Source: Paulinella micropora | Taxonomy: Eukaryota; Cercozoa; Imbricatea; Euglyphida | Reading direction: 5' to 3' | Length of the DNA stretch: 31,073 nucleotides | Assembly: GCA_009731375.1 (NCBI GenBank) | Contig: BJOX01000130.1 | Span: forward strand, 390,908-421,980 | Position numbers and translations under genes: made by a program | Notes under the pieces: model-generated | The model's input: only the letters and a program-made list of their open reading frames with translations | What the model was told of the DNA's origin: nothing | Databases searched by the model: none | In this document: in pieces, positions 16,759 to 26,655 of the stretch | Layout of the letters: every line of letters starts with the position of its first letter | Numbering within the stretch: position 1 is the stretch's first letter

Positions 16759-19700
16759 TTAGTATCCAAACGGTCTTGTTTCAATCGCATTGTCTACAAT
16801 ACCTATAATATTTCTTTTTGTGTAACTTAGTAAAGCTGAATATTTTTTCTAAGTATTCGCTCGTTAATTTTTTCTGTTGTTTGTCTCTTGTTATCTTGCT
16901 GTTTTCTACAATAACAACTTTACCAGATTTTTCAATTCGTTTAGCAATCAATTTTTCTTCCTGAGTCTTAAGCAACTCTAACAATTCATTCTTGCCGTTC
17001 TCAATAAGGTCGCTGTTTTTAATTCCAAGTCCGCAACTAATAACACTTAACATATTTGGTAAATTTAATGATTTATTGTTTTCATAATTCATACTAAAGC
17101 CTTTGACTTTCATACTTGCTTGTTATCTAAGACATATCCATAACACTTTGGCCCGCCTCCGATAAATGTCATAATCTTTGCTCCGTGTAGTTCGTCCGTC
17201 CATTCACCGAACAGCTTACCCGTTTTAACATCTGTTTCGCCTTTCGTTAAGTCTGTTGTGTGTATAACACTGTCAGTATCGTGGTATAGAATTCTATTGC
17301 CTAGTTTGTCCATCATCTCATATAGTCTAATCCTCGCGTGGCAAGTCGTAAATAAAGCAACTACAATATTTGTTTTCACGGGGTCGCTTACCGCATCTTG
17401 TTTGAGGTCATAACTCGCTTCTATTATTTTGTCGTTAATAATGTTTATGTTTATGTTATCAACTGACTTGTCGCTCATTAACTTGTATAAGGTATCTTTG
17501 TCTTTTATCATTTTGTTTTGAGTTTTGTTTTGCTTTTCACCAAACTTGCCCCACAACGAGTTTAAGCACAACTTAGCAACCGCTCGCCTTCCGGGGTTTT
17601 CTTCTATTTTGTTTTCGTCCATACTGACAATGTAGTTTCTTTTTTGTTCCTGTGTAATACACCCATCAGGATGTTTAACCTTTAAGAAAGTTTTTATGTA
17701 ATCTTTGAACAGGCTACTGCTCTGCTCCTTCCAGTGCCATACCTCATATACCTTAATTAGCTTGTAGCCTTTGTCTAAGGCCTTATAGATTTCGGGTGTT
17801 GCCCCAAGTGCCAGTTATTGCTCGCTCGTTATCGGTGTGCTTACATTCATCTTTTTGTTCTGTCATTCCGCACTTGTCATAAGTAATACATTAGTTTTCC
17901 TCTATCTGCCTTAGGTAAAACGGGATGGAGTAATTTTCTAGGCGGTAGCATCTTAACCTTAGCCACTCCGAAATATTCTATGTTTATAATTTTGTTTTTC
18001 ATCTCCTTTCTATCGTCGTCGTTACTGGGTCTTATGATTTCGTGGTGTCCGCTAGGGTAAAGGTCGTAAAACATAACGGTCGGATACAGAGAGCATATGT
18101 CAACATACTTCGCATATTCGTTGTCGTGTCTTGACTTCCAATACAATGTTAGAGCATCCGTTCTACCCCCAAACATTGCCTCTCGTGGGTTAAGTCCTTC
18201 TTGTTCCGTAATTCGTTCATTAGTATCTTCCGCTAGGCTTTCACTTGTTTTCATTAATCTCCATTCACATTCCCAGATAGATACTAGTTTGCTGACTTGT
18301 TTGCTTAGTTCTTTTTCTCGTCTCATTGTTGCCTTGTATAGTTCACCCATCGTCTTGTTCTTCTTAGTATTGATTGTATTACCATTAAAGCACTTTGGAC
18401 ATCCATGCCAGAGACATCCGTGAAATTCGTAAGCGGTTTTGTTCTTTTCCCAGCCGTCTACGTAAATAGTTGAACTGCCAATTCGAAACATCTTTTCACC
18501 ACCATTGAAAGCATGTTTGATATCCGTTTGGTCTAACCTGCTTCTGTAAGCTATCCATTCAACACAAGCCCGAGAGGTAATCCTGTTTTGCTTTTCCGCC
18601 TTCAACACAGCAATTGAATTCTCTGGCATAAACTTAGCCCGATACAAAGCCATAACACAACTCGCAATAGTTGTATATTGAAACGGGTAAATACCGAACT
18701 CTAGAAACTGCTTTCTAAAATCCATACATCCCCTTCTCAATATATCAACATCGCTATGACAGTATTCCGCGATTTCCTTCCGCATGTCAAATGTGTTGTT
18801 TTTCTGGCTTTCATACCATTTTAGGAATTCCGCTCTTTTCTTATCTTTCATCGTGTCGTAGCCATAGTGCTTCTTATGAGGCATAACGCCAACATAATTT
18901 TTATTCTTATCCGTATTGAAGAAGTGAGGGAAGAAACCCTTTTTAAGTTCTTTCAATCCGAATGTCTTAGGAAAGTCTGACAACGGCATCGTAAGGAAAC
19001 TGAGACTATCAATGAAGCGGAATTTCTTCAAAGTCATCATCATTATCTTACCACCCTGATAAATGACGAATGGAGCCTGCCCGCTATCAACTAGCCACTT
19101 AAGAATAAACTGACAGTCATAACCGCGACTGTTGTGGGCAATGAATGTACAGCCGTTGTGCTTAGATTCAAAAGCCCACTTACAGAATTCATCAATGTTC
19201 TTATGGATAACTGGTTGCTCCTTAGCATCGTAATACTGACTTTCCGCATGATTGACTATGTGCTCGCCCGTGTCCTGTGTAGCTTCAAAGTCAAAGAATA
19301 TATATTTCTCTGAAACAGGTAATATGTCTTTCTTCACGATTTCGCATTGGTGCTCAAGTGGTTTCAGTTCCTTACAATTACGGAATTTCGCATAACGCAT
19401 TTGTGTTCATCTTTCTTCCTGTAATTAAGACCGCACGAAAGACATTTCGCTTTGATATCACAGTTCGTCTTCTTGTGGTTGTTGAAACATACAGTGTTTG
19501 GAAACTTTCTATTACACGAATAGCAATCAGTCCAATTGCTTTTATCGTTAATACCTTTATAGCCTTTGGTTTCGCAGATATTACAAGTGGATTCGCAGGC
19601 ATGTCTTTCTTTGTATCGTCTTAGACATAACTCACAGAAGTTCTTTTTACCTAGCATAGACTTCATATTAGTTATCGCATCGTAGTGGTTCTCAGTCTTA

Positions 19701-19909
19701 AGTATGTAAAGGTTCGTAAGTCGCTCGCCCTTTTCATTAAGCAGGTCCGTCTTATAAACTATCTTAATATCAGGGAATTCAACAATAACGAGATTGTATT
19801 TAATGTGATTAGCAAAGGTTTTAATTTCAGGAATACCGCACACATCCTGAATGACTTTCGCTTCTTCGTGCAACTTAATTGCCATCTCCTCCTGTATCTT
19901 TCGTCCCAT
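16759..19909 (-). pseudogene. Protein-primed family B DNA polymerase (Polinton type), multiply frameshifted
   Basis: Replicates the linear genome from a terminal protein. About 1,050 codons from ATG 19909 to TAA 16761. The N-terminal domain has paired Cys motifs (CELCLRRY, CNICE, CYSCNRKFPN, CLSCGLNY). Exonuclease motifs: FFDFEATQD (Exo I), NSRGYDCQFIL (Exo II) and YCHSDVDIL (Exo III). An endonuclease-like insertion (YEFHGCLWHGCPKC to WECEW) is characteristic of Polinton polymerases. Polymerase motifs: DICSLYPTVMFY (A), KLCLNSLWGKFG (B) and YHDTDSV (C), all with catalytic Asp kept. Frameshifts lie near 19395, 17860, 17630, 17113 and 16830; the C-terminus ends PFGY in the shifted frame, like PYGY in the B copy. 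The core 17877-19400 is one open frame. Confidence 0.9.
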
Positions 19910-20004
19910 CCTTATTACTTTGAATTTTTCGTGTTTTTCTTTTTTTGCTTTTACTACAACAATTGCTCTGGCTAAGCATATGTTGTCTGTATTATTAATT
20001 TGAA

Positions 20005-20716
20005 TTACTCCTCTCTTTTTAATACATCCAACTCGTTAATTATTTGAAGCCTCGTTCCGCCCGTCGGCATTTCAACAGATTTCAAAACGAACCTAAATTT
20101 ATCCACATTGGTTCCCTTTTCGTCTGTATAAAGGCTTTCGTTGCTTTGAAATAATGCTGACAGTCTTTCTAAAACATCGCTGACAGAAATCTCGTTAAGT
20201 TTTTCAAACCCGTAGATACTGCTCCATAGTAATCTACAAACTTGATACTTAGACTTACAATATTACCTTGTCTCTGTCTTTTAACAAAATCGTTCAAAAT
20301 TATCTCAATAAACTTTACTACATCTTCCATACTGAATGAAGTAAAGTTGCCAGTAAGCTTAACCCAATACTGGCTTTCATTAATGATTAGAATGTGTTTC
20401 TTTCTGTCAACGTGTTTGATTTCGTAGTTCGCATACCGCATTAGGTCTTTCACCTTTTCTTTTCTTTCTCTCACTTTCGCTTCAAACTGCGGAGGTAAGG
20501 GTGGTGCTACTGGAATAGCATGTTGCTCAAAGTAAACAGCACCTCTTACTCGGTTCAAGTAATTCTGGGCCGTTGTTGTATCCACCTTATACTTTCTTTT
20601 ATACCCCTCCGGTATTATGTAAAGCCCATCTTGACCCCTGACCCTTTTGATTTCATAATTAGTTCCCTAAATTTGTCCAACCTATACTGAATACCATTGT
20701 AAGTGTGTGTCTCCAT
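20005..20716 (-). pseudogene. Unknown protein upstream of the polymerase, frameshifted
   Basis: ATG 20716 begins METHTYNGIQYRLDKFREL. Indels near 20640 and 20210 move the reading to 20169-20585 (VDTTTAQNYLNRVRGAVYF, HILIINESQYWVKLTG, MEDVVKFIEIILNDFVKRQ) and then to a tail ending LQIINELDVLKREE. The total is about 237 residues of mixed alpha/beta character with no recognised motif. It is on the polymerase strand about 95 bases upstream, so a replication role (for example terminal protein or single-strand binding) is possible but unsupported. TATATACACT stands eight bases before the start. Confidence 0.5.
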
Positions 20717-20724
20717 TGTTAGTC

Positions 20725-20734
20725 AGTGTATATA
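20725..20734 (-). promoter_or_regulatory. TATATACACT promoter-like motif
   Basis: Minus strand TATATACACT, the same ten bases as at 15998-16007, eight bases before ATG 20716. Confidence 0.4.
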
Positions 20735-20905
20735 TAGGAAAATATTTTTTTTCAAAAATTAAAATTAATTATCTCAATTGTCTGCCCCCGCCGGTGTCGC
20801 CGTGTGCCTCCGTGCCTCTATATATAGGGGGGCCCCTGTGTTTAGATGAAAATTAGGGCGGGGCGGGCGGGCCGAAAAAAAATATTATTATTATTATTAT
20901 TATCA
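20735..20905. other. Intergenic stretch with GC-rich island and TIR-tip-like motif
   Basis: An A/T-rich segment is followed by a GC-rich stretch (about 20785-20875) holding TATAGGGGGGCCCC (20823-20836), close to the TIR tip TATAGGGGGCC, then (TTA)n before the end of the next minus-strand gene. No gene seen. It may be a regulatory or origin region. Confidence 0.4.
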
Positions 20906-21600
20906 TTATATTGAAATGAGTCCGCAATGACAGTTATGTTCGCGGTAATGACAGAAATTACACCAGTCATCGCTGTCTCGTCTTTTATTAATATTTTGTA
21001 TCATTCTTTCCCATTCTTCTTTTTTCTTCTTTTCTTCTTCTTGTTTTTCAAGAAACCTATTGTGCTTTTCTTTGATTTCAAGTGTATTTTCTTTCCTGAA
21101 ATATCAACATCAGAACCGCAATCACATTTGTATCGTCGTTTGTTTTCTGTCATCGTGTGCCTCTTGTTTGTTCCCCTGTGTATCATTATATATTACCCCT
21201 TCGTTTTGTTTAGAAGAAATTTTTTCTGTGTGTATGTTTGATTTCATATGTCTTGCTTTGCTACCCCTATTAATTTCAGCTCCGCATTCATACTTAAATG
21301 TTGTATTCTTCCTATTTCTTTTCTTTTCTCTTTTTATCGCTTTTGTTTCATTATCATAATTCACTTTCCATTCATCATACTTTGATTTTACTTTTTCCTC
21401 GTGGTATTTCTTTGCTTCTTCCATTGCTTGTTCTTGTGTTCTTCGTTTTCCAAAGTAAAACTCTTAAACATTGTTTTACCTCCTTCTCTCCATTGGACTT
21501 TTACCATCGGTCTCTTTTCATTAATCTTTATCATAATACATCCTTTTGAAATTGTAAATCTGCGACTTGTCGCAGTTTTTTCAGTGTCGTCGTTTGTCAT
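20906..21600 (-). pseudogene. AP2-like DNA-binding domain plus zinc-knuckle protein, frameshifted
   Basis: From ATG 21600 the first frame has RPMVKVQWREGGKTMFKSFT, resembling the beta-sheet of AP2/ERF DNA-binding domains, followed in a second frame by EEAKKYHEEKV, the expected helix. Two similar zinc-knuckle segments follow: FKYECGAEINRGSKARHMKS and YKCDCGSDVDISGKKIHLKS. This (Y-x-C-x-CG ... K-x-H-x-x-S) pattern is common in giant-virus and PLV proteins. A third frame ends with WCNFCHYREHNCHCGL and stops at 20906-20908. Frameshifts are near 21435, 21150 and 21040. It is the gene nearest the right TIR. A transcription factor or homing-endonuclease-derived protein is likely. Confidence 0.55.
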
Positions 21601-21649
21601 CCTGTATGTGCCTTTATATATTAACAGTATTATTTTAAATATTAATATT
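21601..21649 (-). promoter_or_regulatory. A/T-rich promoter of the AP2-like gene
   Basis: Minus strand TTAATATATAAAGGCACATA lies about 10-25 bases before ATG 21600, between the start codon and the right TIR. Confidence 0.4.
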
Positions 21650-21740
21650 CGTTGCCATTTTGTCCCGTCCGGCCCGGCCGGTGTGTCTCTGTGGTGGGGT
21701 GGTATGTATTGAAAAAGTGTGCCGAAGTGGCCCCCTATAC
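21650..21740 (-). repeat. Right terminal inverted repeat of element A
   Basis: Reverse complement of 2895-2985 with one visible mismatch. Its outer end (CCCCCTATAC) abuts the fibre gene of element B; the TAG inside GTATAG is the first stop the B fibre frame meets. No duplicated target bases are seen. Confidence 0.88.
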
Positions 21741-24541
21741 TACTGTGGTATCCCATAGAAATATTCCTTTTGCATTTGTTCCGTCTGTTAGTCCCTGAAT
21801 TCCTATTTTCGCCCCACTAGCATTCGTTACTGACGTTAGTGTGCCAGTGTATGTAATCCCCGCATTCGCAGTTAGTAAGCCACTTGTTGTTAATGTTGTT
21901 GCTGATATACCCGCACTTGCCGTTATTAATCCTTTTGTCCATAAAGTTCCGTTTGCCCCATTTAATGACCTTAACAATTGTTCATTAGAATTTTCCCACA
22001 CAAAACCATCTGTTGAAGCAAAACCAGACCTAAATCTTATAGCAAAGCCTGAAATATCGTTGCCTGCAACCGCAGACCCTCCAGATAGACTTTTACCTGC
22101 CGCTGGTTGAGCCATATAAATCTCCCATCCTGTGTTGTCTGTATCCCACAGAAATATACCCTGTCCAGTTCCTCCACTTTTTTTTGAATAGATAACTTGC
22201 AACCGCCATCTGCTGTTAATAATCCGCTCGCCGTTAATGCGGTTGTAGTTATGCCTGCGGTTGAAGTAATTGTTGTTCCTGTTATTGTTCCAGCACTTGT
22301 TATGTTGTTTGAGTTCATATCCAAAGCACCATAAAACCGCATACCACCAGCATTGTTAAAACGGGCAATGTCAGGTGAAGCACTTTTATTATCCAAAAGT
22401 TTGAAATATAAAGACCTGCTCCTTTTACATCAAATGCTACATTCGTGAATACATAACCTCTTTGGTTCGCGGTTTCACTTGTAGCAGTATTTAGAGTAAA
22501 TAAGAAATATTGATAATCACCTGATGTCTGTGAAAAGAATATATCTCCTCCATTTTGGTTTAATATCCTCGCACCGTTATATGTTATATTTCCACCATTA
22601 ATGATAACTTGATTATTAAAATCAGCCGTTTGTGTTAAAGTTAGATATTTTATCGTAGTGCTCGCCCCATTAAATGTTTTACTTCCTGTTATGGTTTGGT
22701 CTGTTGTTAGTTTTACATTTTGTATGTCTAATGTATCCACATAACTTTTGTTTGCTCCGTCCGTTGTTGCTGATGGTGTGGCTAAGTTTGTTATTCTGTT
22801 GTTGTTCAAACTTAATGTTGTTCCAGTTGCGTTTATAATTAAAGTATTACCTGAATATAATTCTACATATGAACCAGTTATTTGCATCGGATACCAAGTC
22901 GCTGTTGCTATTTTCTGTGCTGCAATCATTCCTATTTTTGTATCAAAGGCGATGCCGATGCCGTCAAAAGTAGTAGGATTGGATGAACCACTTACTTCTA
23001 AAGTTGATGTAAATTTTTTATTTCCTGCTATGGGTTTGGTCTCCTGTTAGTTTAACCACAGAAGTATCAAGGACAGAAACATCCACACCATCAACAAGAT
23101 TAACATTTGTTATGCTTTGGCTTTTCATATCAATACCCGCACTAGCATTTATTATGTTGCTGCATGTTTTGGTTCCTGCTATGGTTTGGTCTCCTGTTAG
23201 TTTAACCACCAAACCATCAACTGCAAGAGTGGTGAGATTAATTCCATTATATGTAGAAGCCCCTGAAATAGCATAACCGCCCATATTTAATGCTCCTGTC
23301 ATACTGGCGGTGCCGTCTAATCTAATAAAGGGCGATGCCACATTTCGCCATTGTCCTGTGCTATAAATAAGCAGTTGATTATCTGTTGCTGTTGTTGTAA
23401 TCACATCACTATGTGTATCAATACTTCCACTTGCTGACACTTTCGCGTTGTTGGAGTCGTGCTCAGATAACCAAGTTGCGATAGCCCTATCATTTAGTTG
23501 ATCTACATTTGTAATGTTTTGGTTGTTCATATTTATTCCTCCGGTCATACTGGCTGTGCCGTCTAATCTAAGAAAGGATGAAGTCGTATTTCTCCATTGA
23601 CCTGTGCTATAAATAAGCAGTTGGTTATCTGCTGGGAAGCCTGTTATTGTCACATCGCTGTGGCTATCTATACTTCCACCTGCTGACACTTTATTATTAT
23701 TATCATTATGCTCAAATATCCATTCATCAACATCTTTGGTATTTAGTAAATTTACTTCTGTTATATTCAAATATCCGCCCATACTAATATTGCCGAATTC
23801 ATCAACATTTATCGGAAAGGTTTTATTTACCCAGTTTATTGAAGTATATGTTAGATAACTATTAGTGGCTATTGGTGCGGTTATGGCTACATCAGAAAGT
23901 GTGTCAATTGAACCGAGGGTGGTATTCTTCCATTTACCATCTACATCATTATATGTTAAGTATTGACCGACCACTGGTGCAGATATGTTAGTGTCAATCA
24001 GATTGTATAGACTGGTTTGGTGCGGATTGGAAGTATTGCTTCTGTGTTGAGTTGAGGCTTTGACTTCGTCGTTGTCCCTCACTCGTTGCTCTGTATAGTA
24101 TAATTTTTTTCCTTCTTTGATGTCCGTCGTTGATTTTAAAGCGAGACGTGTGTCAAAGCGGTTATCAGTCCAATAATAATTAAGTCCTTCTTTTAGGTCA
24201 GTTGTTGATTTTAAAGCGAACCGACCATCAAAGCGGTTATCAGTCCAATAATAATTAAGCACTTCTTTTAGGTCTGTTGTTGATTTTAAAGCGAGCCGTG
24301 TATCAAAGCGGTTATCAGTCCAATAATAATTAAGCCCTTCTTTTAGGTCTGTTGTTGATTTTAAAGCGAGCAGTGTATCAAATCGCGCATCAGTATAATA
24401 AAGATTTATTGGGTCGGAATCTTCTGGCACTCTGTCTGTATTCAGACCGACTATGTTCGTGTTCGTTAAGTCTAAGTTTGCGATTGATAGGCTGTCTGTC
24501 GCGATTTCTGACAAGCCGAGTAATGATTTATATTGCGACAT
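21741..24541 (-). pseudogene. Fibre protein of element B, 3'-truncated at A's TIR
   Basis: It begins MSQYKSLLGLSEIATD and has four tandem 25-residue collar repeats of the YYWTDNRFDTRLALKSTTD type (about 24105-24410), where A has one. It then has the modules of the A fibre (SAGGSIDSHSDVTITG, YSTGQWRNVASPF, NMGGYAISG, KLTGDQTIAG). Frameshifts lie near 23030 (one extra C), 22400 and 22190. The reading reaches GIFLWDT and then enters A's right TIR, which gives the stop. The discoidin-like and S74 parts are missing. The start ATG lies in the 18-nt promoter-like motif shared with integrase B. Presumably a receptor-binding fibre before decay. Confidence 0.82.
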
Positions 24542-24556
24542 TGATATTTTAGAATT
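24539..24556 (-). promoter_or_regulatory. Shared 18-nt start-codon motif, fibre B
   Basis: Minus strand AATTCTAAAATATCAATG, ending in the fibre start codon. It is identical, over all 18 bases, to 25201-25218 before integrase B. Confidence 0.5.
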
Positions 24557-24686
24557 ACGCTCGCGATTTTGCTATATAACACAAATTTTCAATTTGTTTG
24601 TATATTAATTATTTTTAATTTTTTTTTGTTGAATTATACTAACAAAAAATACAATTATTTTGTGTAATATCATTCGTCGGTAAAGA
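24557..24686. promoter_or_regulatory. Divergent intergenic region between fibre B and acidic protein B
   Basis: A/T-rich spacer of 130 bases with long A/T runs, serving two diverging genes. It is equivalent to 6188-6253 in element A, which is half as long. No clear hairpin. Confidence 0.4.
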
Positions 24687-25208
24687 ATGCCGTCAAAAGA
24701 GGCTTCAAAAGAAAACTGGAAGAAAGCAGTTCAAGCAAACAGAGCAAATGCTGAACGTAGAAAGGACGAGTGGGCACGTGAAAGGCTTCGTAAAAAAGGA
24801 GAATTAAAAGAAGCATCAGTGGAAGAACTTATTGAGACAGATGCTGAAGTTGGTGTTGCGAAAGAAATACTTAAAAATCCTGAGATTGAAGATGAATCAA
24901 GCGAAAGCGATAGCGAAATTGATATGTCTGAGGTTATTGCAAATCATATGCTTAGAAAGATAAAAAAGAATGCTAAAAAGCCCAAGAAGAAAACCGCAAA
25001 GAAAGCACCACAGCCCAAGAAGCCTGAGAATTACAGCGAAGAAGAAGAAGAAAGTGAGAGTGAAGAAAGCGAAGATTATGAAACAACAGGCGTAAAACAG
25101 GGAGGCGGTAAAAAACGAAGTGAAAAAATATCAGTTAATGTATATAACAATACACCAAAGAATAAAGAAAAAAGTAAGGAAGCAGAAAAGGTATTTTTGA
25201 AATTCTAA
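24687..25208 (+). CDS. Acidic/Lys-rich protein of element B
   Basis: An intact 173-residue ORF. The N-terminal helix is charged (KENWKKAVQANRANAERRKD); then come an acidic Ser patch (DESSESDSEIDMSEVIANHM), a Lys-rich block (KKNAKKPKKKTAKKAPQPKK), a second Ser/Glu patch, SVNVYNNTP and the end EKVFLKF. The A homologue (5668-6187) is frameshifted; domain order and the VNVYN and KVF motifs agree. Its stop overlaps the 18-nt motif before the integrase gene, so the two are probably co-oriented neighbours with separate promoters. Function unknown. Confidence 0.65.
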   Translation: MPSKEASKENWKKAVQANRANAERRKDEWARERLRKKGELKEASVEELIETDAEVGVAKEILKNPEIEDESSESDSEIDMSEVIANHMLRKIKKNAKKPKKKTAKKAPQPKKPENYSEEEEESESEESEDYETTGVKQGGGKKRSEKISVNVYNNTPKNKEKSKEAEKVFLKF

Positions 25209-25218
25209 AATATCAATG
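25201..25218 (+). promoter_or_regulatory. Shared 18-nt start-codon motif, integrase B
   Basis: AATTCTAAAATATCAATG, identical to 24539-24556 (minus). It overlaps the stop codon of the acidic protein gene and ends in the integrase start codon. Confidence 0.5.
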
Positions 25219-26178
25219 GATCACAAACACACAACTAGTAATATTAATGCACAGGATAAGGATACACAACTAGAAGATACCCCGCGAGGCAAACCAACAG
25301 AGGAAGAACGGACAAGCACTGCTCAAGAATTATTTCGTCGGACTAAGCCTAGGACTAGAGGGACAACCATATGGGCTGATAAGGTATTAGATATGGTTAA
25401 TATTGATTTAATGGATATGAGTAAGGTTGCTACAAAAAATAAAATTATATATAATTTTGCCCTTATTTGGATTGATATTCATAGTCGTTATGCTTATGCG
25501 ATACCTATAAAAAATAAATTTTGAACCACCGTTTTAGATGCTCTCAAGAAATTACCAAAGCCTAAAGCATACATATCGGACAATGGGGGGGAGTTTAAAG
25601 GTGCTGTTGGTGAGTGGATGAGAAATAATGGTATTGAACAATTTATGGTTGAAGTAGGCGATCATAATTCGTTAGGTATTGTTGATAGATTTGTTAGGAA
25701 ACTAAGAGAAAGATTACACGTATTATGGGCTTTTAATCATAATTTTGATCGGATAAGTAAAATTGAAGATGTTGTTTATTATTATAACAAGAAAGAACAT
25801 TCAGCGATTAAGGCGGCACCAATTGATGTATTTAAAGGAAATGATATTAGCCAACAACATAGATATGTTGATAAATATTTATTTGGTTTCAAAGAGGGAG
25901 ACAGAGTTAGAAAATTAAACAAGAAACACATTCTAGAAAAGGGAGGAAAGACATGGAGCAAGCAAATCTACACCGTCAAAGCCCGTAAGGGATACCGGAT
26001 TGTATTAACAAATGATGATATAGTGCCATCACGACATTTATTAAAGACAGATGCAACTAACGAACCGGAAGGGACAGATATTAATAAAGAACTAAGGCAA
26101 CTAACTCAAGAAAAACAAACAAAGCATTTACTTAAACGAGAGGAAATAGACCCTGCCAACATCAGAACTTCTTCCTGA
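25216..26178 (+). pseudogene. Retroviral-type integrase of element B, one in-frame stop
   Basis: About 320 codons in one frame, interrupted only by TGA 25522-25524, where the A copy reads on through NKTT. The N-terminal part is hydrophilic. The core has VNIDLMDMSKVATKN, IDIHSRYAYAIPIKNK, ISDNGGEFKGAVGEW and NSLGIVDRFVRKLRERL. The third catalytic position is Asp (IVDRF), as in the A copy. An SH3-like C-terminal domain (KEGDRVRKLNKKHILEKGG, YTVKARKGYRIVLTND) and a hydrophilic tail ending PANIRTSS follow; the A tail has PENIRSS. The single lesion means it decayed less than its A counterpart. Confidence 0.85.
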
Positions 26179-26216
26179 CAAAGGAAGAAAAAAGAAATAA
26201 TGGACTTGTAGTAATA

Positions 26217-26654
26217 TTATTTCTTGAAGTGATAGGTGGCAAACTTTGAATACACAGGGACCTTAGTGTGTATGTAGTACCCCTTTACCGCCGACCAAGA
26301 ATGAAACACGCGGATAACATTCTTAGAATCGATGGTGACAAAATAAACTTTTGCCTCTCCAGGGCTCTTCATGAATTTCGCCTCAACCCTGTTATTCCCT
26401 GGCTTGATGAAAACAAGGTCTGGAGTCTTGTTATCGTTGACAAACTCGTCGAAACACTTACTTTCTTCACGATGCTTTAGTGGGGACAGCACCTGGGCTT
26501 CGTATAGTTGTATTGCATTTAAAGCATTTGAAACAGCACCAACATCCTCCTCTTCGTCTTCGTGAAGTGGGTGTTTCGCGTCGGGAGTGGTTGGCTCTGT
26601 GGTCGCTGAAGGTGTCTCAGCTGGCGGATTGTCTGGCTTTTTCTTTGGAGGCAT
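26217..26654 (-). CDS. Unknown protein of element B, between integrase and coiled-coil genes
   Basis: An intact ORF of 145 residues. The N-terminus is basic and then Pro/Thr-rich (MPPKKKPDNPPAETPSATT), followed by an acidic patch (HEDEEEDVG). The C-terminal domain looks beta-rich (PDLVFIKPGNNRVEAKFMK, VYFVTIDSKNVIRVFHSW) and ends TYHFKK. It takes the place of A's Lys-rich gene (3877-4377), with the same layout of basic low-complexity N-terminus and beta-rich domain, but I see no convincing alignment. A hairpin lies just before the start. Confidence 0.6.
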   Translation of the reverse strand: MPPKKKPDNPPAETPSATTEPTTPDAKHPLHEDEEEDVGAVSNALNAIQLYEAQVLSPLKHREESKCFDEFVNDNKTPDLVFIKPGNNRVEAKFMKSPGEAKVYFVTIDSKNVIRVFHSWSAVKGYYIHTKVPVYSKFATYHFKK

Positions 26655-26655
26655 A

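Larger units (their letters stand above)
2895..21740. mobile_element. Element A: endogenous Polinton/PLV-type element, 18.8 kb, decayed
   Basis: It is bounded by 91-bp TIRs and has the hallmark combination of integrase, protein-primed family B DNA polymerase and packaging ATPase, plus a viral fibre. Genes are on both strands, closely packed and intron-free. No target-site duplication is visible: bases outside the TIRs are CTTTGTT on the left and TACTGTGG on the right. Polintons usually make a 6-bp duplication, so one end has probably been rearranged. Most large genes carry frameshifts or stops, so the copy is not expected to be autonomous. Confidence 0.82.

Noticed and set aside
21001-21756. 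Plus-strand hydrophobic ORFs opposite the AP2-like gene
   Set aside because: They are complements of a Lys/Glu-rich coding strand, which gives false Phe/Leu/Ser-rich frames; they lack conserved motifs.
24105-24410. CRISPR-like regular repeats
   Set aside because: The 75-bp units are coding, contiguous and have no spacers; they are fibre collar repeats.
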